NCBI GenBank assembly: GCA_964648365.1
Contig: CAZYLK010000181.1
Coordinates: 1-12,633, forward strand
Length of the DNA stretch: 12,633 nt
DNA from: SURF-32 sp964648365
Lineage (GTDB): Bacteria > Planctomycetota > Phycisphaerae > UBA1845
Direction of reading: 5' to 3'
Shown here: positions 1 through 8,101 of the stretch, in pieces
Position numbering within the stretch: position 1 is the stretch's first letter
Layout of the letters: each line of letters starts with the position of its first letter
Translations under genes and position numbers: made by a program
Notes under the pieces: model-generated
What the model saw: the letters and a program-made list of their open reading frames with translations, nothing else
What the model was told of the DNA's origin: nothing
Database searches by the model: none

Positions 1-313
1 TGCTGCATGACAGCCCCCTTTCGGGTCAGGAACCAACTACTGAACGCAGTCAGGGCCACGAACAGAAGGCTGGGGTCGCCAGCGGCCGATGCCGCCGACG
101 ACGCTCCGTCAGAATGATATGGCTGTTCCACCGGTGCCTCCACTCGGGCCGCGGGCACGGATTTCTGTTGCGTCCCCAGCGTCCCCCCGTCAAACTGCCC
201 CATCGCCCGCGAGGGCACAAGACGACGTCAGGGCTTCGCACGCCGACTAGGCTGGGTGCTCTTGGTTCGGCCAGCCGGACGGCCTGGCGATCTCGCGCGG
301 ACAGTAACGGCTT
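1..313. other. Upstream region without a supported gene
   Basis: No reading frame here has convincing protein-like content, and the open frames I see look like antisense or out-of-frame shadows of the methyltransferase gene. The stretch is GC-rich. An in-frame TAA at 305-307 closes the frame just before the methyltransferase start, so that gene cannot extend further left. I see no clear sigma-70 promoter, terminator, tRNA or repeat. The promoter of the methyltransferase should lie in this stretch or beyond the left edge, but I cannot place it. Confidence 0.5.
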
Positions 314-3300
314 ATGGCAGACACCGCCGCTTCCATCCTGGCAGACATCGACCTGACCCCCAGGGACATCAGCGCCCTGGCGACGGCCGACGCCGTGGCC
401 GCGTTTCTGACCCGCTTGGGCTACCCGACCGATGCTCGCCAGCCGCTGTCCCCCACTGCGTTCGGACTCTCGACGGACACCGCTGACGCCATCCGGTCGA
501 TGGAGCTGCTCGCGGAGGACGCCGAGCAGTTTCTGCGGGTCGTCTTCGTCGAACTTCGCTCGGTCACCGCCAAGGCCCGGAACGAACTCGCACGCAACTT
601 CGGCAAGCGCAGCTCGGACCACCTGGTCATCCTGACTGCCGGGTTCGACGTGCTGGAGTTCGTGCTGATCGACAAGGAGACCCGGCAGGCGCGCGGGCCG
701 GGGGGCGGGGCCAGCGTTCGGGCGATCCCGCGCACAGTCTCCGTTGATCGAAAGGCCCCTGGCCTCGTCGAGCGGCGCATCCTCCGCCGGCTCACGTGGA
801 CCGGGAAAGACGGGCTCGACCAGTTCGACAAGCTCCGCAGCGTCTTCCAGTCCGCCCACTACGCCGAGAAGTACTTCACCAACCGGGCGCTCTTCTCAGA
901 CCACTACCTGGAACGCCGCCTGACCGACGACGGGGCCTGGCGCGAGAACCCGACAGCCGCCTACACCGCCACGATGGCGATCATGCGCGGCGCCCGCAAC
1001 CGCTGGGCCTGCAAGGACGAGCAGGCCGTCCGCGACGAACTGTTCAAGCCGATCTGGAAGCTGCTCGGCTTCAAGGCGACCATCAACAAGGCGGCCAAGA
1101 AGGACGACCCGACGCCGGACTATCTGCTGACGGGCCCCGACGGCGAGCCAGCCACGGCCGCGTTCGTCTATCGGTGGGACCGATGGCTCGACGGCACCGA
1201 CCCGAACGACCCCGACACGCCCGACGAGAATCCCGGCGCGGCCGTGGTGTCGGCGCTGGCGGCCGGCGACGCCCGCTGGATCATCGTCACCAACGGCAAG
1301 CTCTGGCGGCTGTACAGCAAGGACGCCCACTCCCGTTCGACGAACTTCTACGAGGTCGATCTGGAGGAAGCGCTGGCCGCCTCCGGCGAGACCGACCCCA
1401 ACGAAGCATTCCGCTACTGGTGGCTCTTCTTCAGGCGGGAAGCGTTTATCGACGAGCCCGGCACCGAGCCGCCGACGTGCTGGCTCGACCGCATCGTGCA
1501 AGGCAGCCGCGACTACGCCGAGCGCCTCGGCGACCGGTTGAAGGACCGCGTCTTCCTCAAGATCTTCCCGCACCTGGCCCAGGGGTTCCTGCACGACCGC
1601 AAGAAGCGGCTCGGCATGACCCGCCGGCCGACCGACGACGAGCTGCGCGACACGTACGAGGCGACGCTGACGCTGCTCTACCGGCTTCTGTTCCTGCTCT
1701 ACGCGGAAGCTCGCGACCTGCTGCCGATCGGCGAGACGGCCTACCGCACCGCCAGCCTCAAGGCGATCGAGGACCGCGTCGCGGCGCAGGCCGGCGCGGC
1801 CGAGTCGCACGTCCCCGACAAGCTCGCCGCCTTTTCCGACACGGACACGACGCTCTACGACCACCTGCTGAAGCTGTTTGTCGCGATGGATCTGGGCGAC
1901 CCGCTGCTGAACGTCCCGTGCTACAACGGTGGCCTGTTCATTACCGAGCCGGCTGCCGACAGCGACGCCCGCGAGCAGCGTATCGCCCGGTTTCTGTGCG
2001 ACCACAAGGTTCCCGATCGTTTCCTGGCCCTGGCGATCGACCGGCTGTCGCGCGACGTGGACGACAAGACGCTGGGGCTGGTCTTCATCGACTACAAGTC
2101 ACTGGAGGTCCGTCACCTGGGCAGCATTTATGAGGGGCTGCTGGAGTTCAAACTCAAGGTCGCGGACGAGGATCTGGCTACCAAGACGGAGAAGAAGCGA
2201 GAGAAGTACGTGCCGCTTTCCGAGGTGCGTACGCGCGGGCGGAAGAAGGCGGCGCCGACCGCGGCGGTGCGCAAGGGCGAAGTCTACCTGTCCAACGACA
2301 AGGCGGAGCGGAAGGCGACCGGCAGTTACTACACGCCGGACCCGATCGTGGAGTACATCGTCGAGCACACCGTCGGCCCCGTGCTGGACGAAAAGCTCCA
2401 AGCGCTGAAGGGCGAACTCGACAAGGCGACGCGGACGTACCGGCGGCACCTGACCAACGCGAGGAACAACCCCGGTCTGGTCCCGGGCGTTGCGGAGGCA
2501 ACTTCCCGCGAACAGATCGAACAGCTCATCCGCGCGCGAGCGGCTGAGGAAACCTACGACGCCCACACAGACGTCGTTGATCAGGTTTTCGACATGAAGG
2601 TGCTCGACCCGGCGATGGGCAGCGGGCATTTCCTGGTCGAGGCCGTGGACTTCATCACCGACCGTCTGCTGGACTTTCTCAACCGATATCCCAACAACCC
2701 GGTCGGCTTCATGCTTGACAGGACGCGGCGGAGTATCCTCGACGCCCTCGGCGAGCAGGGCGTGACGGTCGATCCGGCGAAACTGACGGATGTCAACCTG
2801 CTCAAGCGGCACGTGCTGAAGCGCTGCATCTACGGCGTGGACCTGAACCCGATGGCGGTCGAACTGGCCAAGGTCAGCCTGTGGCTCGACGCGTTCACGC
2901 TCGGAGCGCCGCTGAGCTTCCTGGACCACCACCTGCGCTGCGGCAACTCGCTGATCGGGGCGACGTTCGCGGATCTGAAGAAAGCAACCGAAGGCCAGCT
3001 ATTCGGAATCGACTACGAGCCCCTGCTGCGCGCGATTCGCCATGTGCTGTTCATCAACGAGATGTCCGATGCCACGGCAGCGGAGGTCCACAGGTCGGCG
3101 GACGAGTACGCGCTGGCTCGACAGGAGCTGTCGGGCTATCAGATTATGCTCGATCTACTCCTCGCAGACTATTTCGTGGCTGGCAAGGTCAAGTCCAGCG
3201 GTTTACTTCGCGAAGCGGATGACCTCGACTGCGCAACCCGCGCCACGCTGCTCGGTTCGCTCGATGAGAAGGCCGCGCTGCTCGTCGCACAGGTCGAAGC

Positions 3301-4996
3301 GACCGCACGCCGGCCGGACATCCGGTTCTTTCACTGGGAAATCGAGTTCCCCGAGGTCTTCTTCGGCTTCGCGGATGCCGACCGCCGCCGGGTGGTCAGC
3401 AGGAATGACATTGCCGCTGGATCAGCCGGGTTCGACGCCGTTGTTGGCAATCCGCCATACGACGAGTTGAGCCAGCACGCCGCCGGACGCGAACTCCCTG
3501 AGAAGCTCTACTTCAAAGAGAACCCGACGTACCGGGACGCCCAAGGGGGTCGGCTCAATGTGTTCCGGCTATTCGTCGTGAGGGCGATGGAGGTACTCCG
3601 CACGGGCGGCCGACACAGCTTCATTGTTCCGATGGCGTTACTGGCCGACCAGTTTACAGCAGCCTTGCGAAACCGGTTGCTGACGGAAGGCTGGTTGAGA
3701 TCAGTCGCGGCATTTCCCCAGAAGGATGACCCGAGTAACCGGGTCTTTTTCGAGGCAAAGCTCAGCACCTGTATCTACCTGACGGAGAAGCTACCCCAGC
3801 GCGACCACAAGGTAGCGATCGCCACGTACCCCGGGAAATCACTGCGCGATCCGTCGCGGAACTGCGAGGTTTCGCTCACAGATCTTCAGTTACTGGAGCC
3901 TCATGGGCTCAGCATCCCAACCGTCGCTCAGGCCGATATCGACCGCTGGCACCATCTCGCGAAGTCTCAACGGACGACGACTTTCGAGACCGTTGCACGG
4001 TGCTACCTTGGCGAAGTCATGTTCAACGCGAGCAACGACGATCTGATTTCGCAAGAGGTCATCGGTCCACGCGTGCTTCGCGGCGGGAATGTCAACCGTT
4101 ACTGTTGCACGGAAGATTCCAAACAGGGTGACATTGTCTACTTGAACTATGACGGATTCCTCGCGCGCTACGCAAATGATGCTCGCATCACGCATCGCCA
4201 CGCACCACGCGTTGCCTTCCAGGAAGCAGCACCGATCGACAACTGGCGTCGGTTGATTCCGGCATACATGAGCGAAGGCCAGATTTGCGGGCACACATTG
4301 CGCTATTTCTCGTCGGATGCCCGGTATGACCTCTTCGCCGTGCTCGCTTGTCTTGCGTCTGCGGCGTGTGAGTGGCGATTCGGACTCACAAGCACGAACA
4401 ATCACGTAAATGCGTATGAAGTCAACGCGCTTCCACTTCCCCGGTTCAGACGATTGATCGGTGTGTCCGGCGAGGTTGACTGGAGCCGTTGGGAGCGGTT
4501 GTTATTCGCCGCCGACGGCTCGTCCGCTTGGGAGCGCGAAGTCTTGAGTGAGATGACGCGGCCCCCGGGCGCGACGAACGTGTGGCCAGACAGCATTCAC
4601 GACGCGCTTGCGGCCGCGGGCAAAGAGATGACTCGGCTCGCAGAGGAACGCCAGCGCCTCACGCACGACTTCGCCGACTGGCTTGTCCAGCGCCTCGACA
4701 TCGATGAAGCACGGTTCTCGGGAATGACCTACCTTCGGGGCGGGCAGGCCGATTTGGACGATCGGGACTGGGACTGGTTCCACGCACTGCTGAATCGCAA
4801 TCGCAGGGCCTGCGGTTCGGACCCGGCGCGCGCGCTGGACTCCATCCGCAAGCGCTACGACGTGGTCATCCCGGCGCTAACGGAGATGCGCGAGAGATTC
4901 CGGCATCTTGATGCCGCAATCGACCGCATCGTCTGGCAGCTTCTCGGGCTGACCGCGGACGGATCGGTACCTGAGAGTGGTTGCCGCCCGGCATGA
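314..4996 (+). CDS. Eco57I/PglX-like N6-adenine DNA methyltransferase with degenerate N-terminal nuclease domain
   Basis: Predicted S-adenosylmethionine-dependent DNA adenine-N6 methyltransferase of 1560 residues, acting on chromosomal DNA. Residues 1-150 form a helical N-terminus. Residues about 215-350 resemble the type IIG nuclease/N-terminal domain, with TPDYLL at 267-272 and TNGKLWRLY at 326-334. The usual E-x-K position reads V285-Y286-R287, so cleavage is probably lost. The methylase core has motif X-like ATGSYYTP (668-675), motif I VLDPAMGSGHF (763-773), GVDLNP (841-846) and catalytic NPPY (1046-1049). A target-recognition-like region follows (about 1130-1450), and the C-terminus ends in IDRIVWQLLGL, typical of this class. 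ATG 314 is the first start after an in-frame TAA; no strong Shine-Dalgarno is visible. GC falls from about 67% near 1560 to about 55-57% in the recognition region. Its likely partner is the PLD-SNF2 helicase further downstream. Assignment as N6 methyltransferase is firm; the exact subfamily (type IIG, PglX-like or DISARM-type) is not. Confidence 0.92.
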   Translation: MADTAASILADIDLTPRDISALATADAVAAFLTRLGYPTDARQPLSPTAFGLSTDTADAIRSMELLAEDAEQFLRVVFVELRSVTAKARNELARNFGKRSSDHLVILTAGFDVLEFVLIDKETRQARGPGGGASVRAIPRTVSVDRKAPGLVERRILRRLTWTGKDGLDQFDKLRSVFQSAHYAEKYFTNRALFSDHYLERRLTDDGAWRENPTAAYTATMAIMRGARNRWACKDEQAVRDELFKPIWKLLGFKATINKAAKKDDPTPDYLLTGPDGEPATAAFVYRWDRWLDGTDPNDPDTPDENPGAAVVSALAAGDARWIIVTNGKLWRLYSKDAHSRSTNFYEVDLEEALAASGETDPNEAFRYWWLFFRREAFIDEPGTEPPTCWLDRIVQGSRDYAERLGDRLKDRVFLKIFPHLAQGFLHDRKKRLGMTRRPTDDELRDTYEATLTLLYRLLFLLYAEARDLLPIGETAYRTASLKAIEDRVAAQAGAAESHVPDKLAAFSDTDTTLYDHLLKLFVAMDLGDPLLNVPCYNGGLFITEPAADSDAREQRIARFLCDHKVPDRFLALAIDRLSRDVDDKTLGLVFIDYKSLEVRHLGSIYEGLLEFKLKVADEDLATKTEKKREKYVPLSEVRTRGRKKAAPTAAVRKGEVYLSNDKAERKATGSYYTPDPIVEYIVEHTVGPVLDEKLQALKGELDKATRTYRRHLTNARNNPGLVPGVAEATSREQIEQLIRARAAEETYDAHTDVVDQVFDMKVLDPAMGSGHFLVEAVDFITDRLLDFLNRYPNNPVGFMLDRTRRSILDALGEQGVTVDPAKLTDVNLLKRHVLKRCIYGVDLNPMAVELAKVSLWLDAFTLGAPLSFLDHHLRCGNSLIGATFADLKKATEGQLFGIDYEPLLRAIRHVLFINEMSDATAAEVHRSADEYALARQELSGYQIMLDLLLADYFVAGKVKSSGLLREADDLDCATRATLLGSLDEKAALLVAQVEATARRPDIRFFHWEIEFPEVFFGFADADRRRVVSRNDIAAGSAGFDAVVGNPPYDELSQHAAGRELPEKLYFKENPTYRDAQGGRLNVFRLFVVRAMEVLRTGGRHSFIVPMALLADQFTAALRNRLLTEGWLRSVAAFPQKDDPSNRVFFEAKLSTCIYLTEKLPQRDHKVAIATYPGKSLRDPSRNCEVSLTDLQLLEPHGLSIPTVAQADIDRWHHLAKSQRTTTFETVARCYLGEVMFNASNDDLISQEVIGPRVLRGGNVNRYCCTEDSKQGDIVYLNYDGFLARYANDARITHRHAPRVAFQEAAPIDNWRRLIPAYMSEGQICGHTLRYFSSDARYDLFAVLACLASAACEWRFGLTSTNNHVNAYEVNALPLPRFRRLIGVSGEVDWSRWERLLFAADGSSAWEREVLSEMTRPPGATNVWPDSIHDALAAAGKEMTRLAEERQRLTHDFADWLVQRLDIDEARFSGMTYLRGGQADLDDRDWDWFHALLNRNRRACGSDPARALDSIRKRYDVVIPALTEMRERFRHLDAAIDRIVWQLLGLTADGSVPESGCRPA

Positions 4997-5041
4997 CGTA
5001 CGCCGCCGCCGTGTGGGTCGAAGTAGACAAGGAGCACAGCA

Positions 5042-5890
5042 ATGTCTGAAACTGAGACAGAGCCGGATGAATCGGGCAACAGCGAAGCGGGAAAGGCCGA
5101 AGAGCTGGCTCGTCCGACGCGATGGGATCGGTTTCGCACATGGATTGCCTCTACCAGTGTGCGATACGCCGCACTGGCAGCAATCATCATGGTCGGCCCG
5201 TTGACGTTGGCGCTCCTCGGCAGGTGGTTCGGAATCGGCCCCGACATTGGCATTGAGGCAGCGAAGCTGGTCTATGCGTGGCCCGTTGTAGCGGGAATCT
5301 GTGTCGTGGTCGGCGTTGTGATTTTCCGATCGCCGCTCAGTCAATTGATCGGTGGAATGCGGAGAATCAAGGCGGCTGGACTGGAGTTCGAGGCGGAGCA
5401 ACAAGCGCTTCCCACGACGGCTCGCGACCCAAGAAAGGGAGACATATCATGGGAGGAGTGGTTCTTCGACCTTGGGAAGCGACTGACCGATGTCGACCAA
5501 CAAGTCTTGGGCGAGCTGGGCGGATTGCAGCGAGATGCGTTCAAGCAGTGGATACAATGGTGGTGGTTTGAGAAGATATGGGGACGTATCTATGGAACGC
5601 AACTCGTCGTCGTCGAGGCGTTGGCTAGGGGCGGAGAGCTATCGTTAGAGAACGTAATCTCGGCATTCGACCTCCATGTAGAACTTAGGGCAGCGGTTTC
5701 TCCGGAGTTCGCCGAGCAAGTAAAGGTACCGGAGGAACGACGGTCGTATTTTGGACATTGGTTGCTGTTCCTGGAGAACGCCAGACTTATTGAGCGACAG
5801 GAGGCGAGAATCTGCAGGACAGAACTTACTCAGGAGTTCATAAAGTACATGAACAGCCAGGAGTACATCCGAAACATGCGGATATGGTAA
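5042..5890 (+). CDS. Two-helix membrane protein with cytoplasmic C-terminal domain
   Basis: Hypothetical inner-membrane protein of 282 residues. After a charged 35-residue N-terminus there are two hydrophobic helices, about 42-60 and 76-95. These are followed by a basic stretch and GLEFEAE (113-119), then a soluble domain. The segment FEKIWGRIYGTQLVVVEAL (177-195) and the end, with LIERQEARICRTELTQEF, resemble a widespread uncharacterised membrane family whose C-terminus looks like a winged-helix fold; that match is from memory. AAGGAG at 5029-5034 lies 7 nt before the ATG, a strong ribosome site, and the gene starts 45 nt after the methyltransferase stop, so co-transcription is likely. GC is much lower than its neighbours (43-48% in lines sampled near the 3' end), suggesting separate acquisition. 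In a defence island a two-helix protein of this sort could be a membrane effector or anchor, but the sequence gives no direct proof. Confidence 0.8.
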   Translation: MSETETEPDESGNSEAGKAEELARPTRWDRFRTWIASTSVRYAALAAIIMVGPLTLALLGRWFGIGPDIGIEAAKLVYAWPVVAGICVVVGVVIFRSPLSQLIGGMRRIKAAGLEFEAEQQALPTTARDPRKGDISWEEWFFDLGKRLTDVDQQVLGELGGLQRDAFKQWIQWWWFEKIWGRIYGTQLVVVEALARGGELSLENVISAFDLHVELRAAVSPEFAEQVKVPEERRSYFGHWLLFLENARLIERQEARICRTELTQEFIKYMNSQEYIRNMRIW

Positions 5891-6138
5891 ACAGTGAACA
5901 GGACGCTTCTGTTTGGTTCGACGCCGTAGCGTTCCAGGTGCTTGCGGTTGCTCGTGACGACGACGGCGGCTTTCGGTCGGATATCCGCCGTGTCGCGCCC
6001 GCGCCCAAAACTAACGTCGAATCGTAGCCGCGCTACTGTGGAGACGATGACCGTCGTCTCACCGTAGACCGCCGCGTCGGTCGCTTTGCGCATCGCGGCG
6101 GTTTGACCAGCACGTTCGTGTCCAACGTTCAGCGTCAC
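5830..6138 (-). pseudogene. Remnant of a PIN-domain (VapC-like) toxin, frameshifted near the start
   Basis: A leftward frame of 102 codons opens with GTG at 6138, overlapping the stop of the antitoxin-like gene by 4 nt (GTGA), which is the usual coupling of toxin-antitoxin pairs. In this frame the N-terminus is not PIN-like. In the neighbouring frame, 6125-6105 reads LDTNVLV, the hallmark first motif of PIN ribonucleases. The shift fits one extra base between 6138 and 6125. The original frame later contains AAVVVTSNRKHLERYGV, like the C-terminal strand/helix of PIN toxins. The segment between is short for a PIN domain (usually about 130 residues). The last 60 nt run antisense through the 3' end of the membrane gene and carry no PIN-like sequence, so the true C-terminus appears replaced. 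I read this as an inactive toxin. A sequencing error at the frameshift cannot be excluded. Confidence 0.6.
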
Positions 6139-6341
6139 GTTGATTCGGACGGCGGGAGAAACTCAAGCTCGCCGGGTCTAAGGTTTCTGTCCAGGTAGGC
6201 AAGCGCACGCTCGTCGTAGTCGCCCGGCTCGCGGCTCCACTCCTCAAGCAGCGAAACGACCTGCGCATAGCGTACCTTGCGCGGCACGGTGCCGTCGTGG
6301 TCGTTCGGAGATTGCGGCGAGTCGTTGTCGTGATAGCTCAC
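6135..6341 (-). CDS. Small antitoxin-like protein paired with the PIN remnant
   Basis: Acidic protein of 68 residues, starting with GTG at 6341. After a low-complexity polar N-terminus (1-20) it has a compact helical part, RKVRYAQVVSLLEEW (21-35), then a DYDE segment (41-44). This resembles small proteins found next to PIN toxins, where they act as antitoxins. No DNA-binding domain is evident. The stop overlaps the GTG of the downstream PIN remnant by 4 nt, which supports this frame and its role as first gene of a toxin-antitoxin pair. I see no convincing Shine-Dalgarno before GTG 6341. A shorter version from the internal GTG at codon 19 is possible. With the toxin broken, it may be an orphan. 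Confidence 0.55.
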   Translation of the reverse strand: MSYHDNDSPQSPNDHDGTVPRKVRYAQVVSLLEEWSREPGDYDERALAYLDRNLRPGELEFLPPSEST

Positions 6342-6538
6342 TGCTTGGAACCCAATCCTTCAGGCCCGCCCCCCCGCCCGTCGGAGCGCCAACCGGCGGC
6401 GCGCAGAGACAGAGGGGGATCCTCCCGGTAGGATGCGTCCATCGGCATTGTCAACGGTAGGCTGGCCGTCGCAACACACCTGCAGTCCTTGCGGGGAAAA
6501 CCGAGTAATGGCGGTCCGCTGGCGCGACGTGCTTCGCC

Positions 6539-6745
6539 TCACTTCTTCCGACGGTTGTACGGCGACTGATTCGTGGGCTTGAGCGGGATGTTCTCGTCGC
6601 TCGCCTTGCTGTAGACCGCGTCCTCGGTCCGGCCGAGCTTGAGACCGATGACGCGCGTCGGCGTGTTCTCCTTCGCCAACTTCTCAAGGCTCTTCACGTC
6701 CTGGGGCGTCCACTCTTTTCGATGATTATCGGGCTTCTTCGCCAT
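6539..6745 (-). CDS. Small SANT/Myb-like helix-turn-helix protein
   Basis: A basic 68-residue protein. A lysine-rich N-terminus precedes EWTPQDVKSLEKLAKENTP (11-29) and VIGLKLGRTEDAVYSKA (32-48), the pattern of a Myb/SANT or GcrA-like three-helix domain: W-T-x-x-D, L-x-x-L, then I-x-x-K-L-G-R-T with A-V. The tail NQSPYNRRKK is basic. From memory, close relatives are small conserved hypothetical proteins in high-GC proteobacteria; I did not search. ATG 6745 is chosen over an upstream in-frame ATG at 6805 because AAAGGA lies about 8 nt before it and the conserved-looking sequence begins there. The longer version would also run into the inverted repeat at 6799-6816. It is divergent from the HTH-metalloprotease operon and shares its promoter region. 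DNA binding is plausible; its target is unknown. Confidence 0.7.
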   Translation of the reverse strand: MAKKPDNHRKEWTPQDVKSLEKLAKENTPTRVIGLKLGRTEDAVYSKASDENIPLKPTNQSPYNRRKK

Positions 6746-6798
6746 CGGATGTGTTCCTTTCTCAACAATGGGACTCTCAAAACCGCCGCCGGGATCAA

Positions 6799-6816
6799 GG
6801 CACAACTTGTTGTGCC
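6799..6816. promoter_or_regulatory. Perfect inverted repeat, candidate operator
   Basis: Two 8-base arms, GGCACAAC and GTTGTGCC, are separated by TT. The repeat lies in the divergent intergenic region, 53 nt upstream of the ATG of the small SANT-like gene (leftward) and 175 nt upstream of the HTH-metalloprotease start. It has no T-tract, so it looks like a dimer-binding operator, not a terminator. The regulator is unknown; candidates are the XRE domain encoded at 6992 and the SANT-like protein itself. Confidence 0.5.
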
Positions 6817-6864
6817 GACGCCGGGCGTGTTGCCGACATATTGCGCAGTGAACTGACTGAATGA

Positions 6865-6878
6865 TAGGTCACGACCTA
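6865..6878. promoter_or_regulatory. Short inverted repeat, candidate XRE operator
   Basis: TAGGTC and GACCTA are perfect 6-base arms around AC. The repeat is about 113 nt upstream of the GTG start of the HTH-metalloprotease gene. XRE-family regulators bind short palindromes near their own promoters, so autoregulation is a reasonable inference. A weak -35-like TTGCGC lies at 6841-6846, just upstream, but no good -10 box is visible. At 14 bases a chance occurrence is possible. Confidence 0.4.
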
Positions 6879-6979
6879 CCGCGTGTCAACCAGTGTTCTG
6901 AGAATCAGAAGTCAGGCATTGCTTCTGGCCGCCAAACCTGCGATAATCCTTCGGAGGCGAATCGCCTCACCATACGGAT

Positions 6980-6986
6980 GGAGGTG
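6980..6986 (+). promoter_or_regulatory. Ribosome binding site fixing the GTG start at 6992
   Basis: GGAGGTG ends 5 nt before GTG 6992. It is a near-ideal Shine-Dalgarno and supports GTG as the true start of the HTH-metalloprotease gene, right at the beginning of the HTH domain. Confidence 0.75.
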
Positions 6987-6991
6987 CGCAA

Positions 6992-8101
6992 GTGGTTATC
7001 GGGGAACGGCTTAGATATGCACGCGAGCGCTGCGGCCTGACACTCCGCCAAGTCGTCGAGCGCACGGGGATCGGCGAGTCGTCGCTGTCGGAGTACGAGA
7101 CTGGCCGGCGCGAGCCTCGCCTCAGCCAGCTTCAGACGCTGGCGGGCGCCTATCGTCGCTCCGTGGCGTTCTTTCTCGGTGAGGGCGACGTTCCGCACGA
7201 AGTCGTACTCTGGCGTGAGCAACCCACGGCACAGGTTGCCGCAGACATCGGTGCCCGATTCCGGCATCTGGCAGAGCAGTTCCACGTCCTTGAGCAGCTC
7301 TGCGCCGACCGGCGGCCCGTGCGCCTCGTTGAGACCGCCTCGGACACGACGGTCTGCGGGTTTGGGCGGGCGGAGGCGCTCGCGCGCCAGGTTCACGCCC
7401 AATTGCAACTCGGCGACCGGCCCGGTCCTGCGCTGCCGCGCGTTCTGGAGGAAGTGTGCGGGGTCAAGTTGTTCCATCTGGCGTTTGAGCCGACAGGGAC
7501 GGCGGCATGCACCGTCGGCGAGACGTTTGGCCCCGCGATCCTGTTGAACAGCGGCTCGGCCCGCTGGCGCCGCAACTTCGATCTTGCCCACGAGTTGTAC
7601 CACATTCTGACGTGGCATCACTTCCGATCGCCAACCGATGAGGACGGCCGGACCGCAGCCGAGGACGAAGAGAAGTGGGCGAACAAGTTCGCCAGTGTGC
7701 TCTTGATGCCGGAGGGGGCGCTGCGGTCGACAGTCGGAATGGTGCTCCACGACGGCCGGCTCCAGTTCGCCGACCTCGCCGACATTGCGCGAGAGTTCGA
7801 CGTGTCCGCCGAAGCGCTCGTGTGGCGCATGGTGCAGCTCAACTACTTCACGGCGGACGCTGCGCGGAACCTCCTGACCCGCTACAAATCGAATGCTGAC
7901 CTGTGGGAAAGTCAGCGCGAACGGGACAACCCGCCTGCGCTACCGGAGCGTTACCGGGCGCTGGCTTTCCGGGCACTGCGTGAGGGACAACTGTCGATCG
8001 GCCGCTTCGCCGAGTACCTTGGGATCAGTCGAACGCGAGCGATGCGAATCGCGGAGAGCGAGGCGCCCGACGATGAGCCGATCGCGGTTAGTGATTCTTG
8101 A
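6992..8101 (+). CDS. XRE-family HTH regulator fused to ImmA/IrrE zinc metallopeptidase
   Basis: A cytosolic protein of 369 residues. Residues 1-60 are an XRE/Cro-type helix-turn-helix (ERLRYARERCGLTLRQV, then SSLSEYETGRREP), predicted to bind DNA. The ImmA/IrrE (DUF955) peptidase domain has the zinc motif HELYH at 200-204; E226 or E227 in EEKWANKF probably supplies the third ligand, followed by LLMP. Known relatives cleave phage-type or stress repressors, or act as antitoxin-like regulators; with HTH and protease in one chain, both recognition and proteolysis may reside here. The C-terminal 100 residues (from about 270) include a second HTH-like stretch, RFAEYLGISRTRAMRI. It starts from GTG with a strong ribosome site and overlaps the PIN-like gene by 29 nt, so the two are translated together. 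It is first in the operon with the helicase. Substrate and inducing signal are unknown. Confidence 0.9.
   Translation: MVIGERLRYARERCGLTLRQVVERTGIGESSLSEYETGRREPRLSQLQTLAGAYRRSVAFFLGEGDVPHEVVLWREQPTAQVAADIGARFRHLAEQFHVLEQLCADRRPVRLVETASDTTVCGFGRAEALARQVHAQLQLGDRPGPALPRVLEEVCGVKLFHLAFEPTGTAACTVGETFGPAILLNSGSARWRRNFDLAHELYHILTWHHFRSPTDEDGRTAAEDEEKWANKFASVLLMPEGALRSTVGMVLHDGRLQFADLADIAREFDVSAEALVWRMVQLNYFTADAARNLLTRYKSNADLWESQRERDNPPALPERYRALAFRALREGQLSIGRFAEYLGISRTRAMRIAESEAPDDEPIAVSDS

Noticed and set aside
50..2005. Leftward open frames antisense to the methyltransferase (50-859 and 896-2005)
   Set aside because: Low-complexity, arginine/valine/glycine-rich translations without motifs, and overlapping a well-supported gene.
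6410..6430. GC-rich imperfect inverted repeat around GGATCC downstream of the SANT-like gene
   Set aside because: The stem is short and has a mismatch, and no T-tract follows on the leftward strand, so I do not call a terminator.
6360..6542. Leftward open frame of 60 codons between the two small leftward genes
   Set aside because: Arginine-rich translation, no ribosome site, no recognisable pattern; it overlaps the end of the SANT-like gene by 4 nt, but I see no other support.
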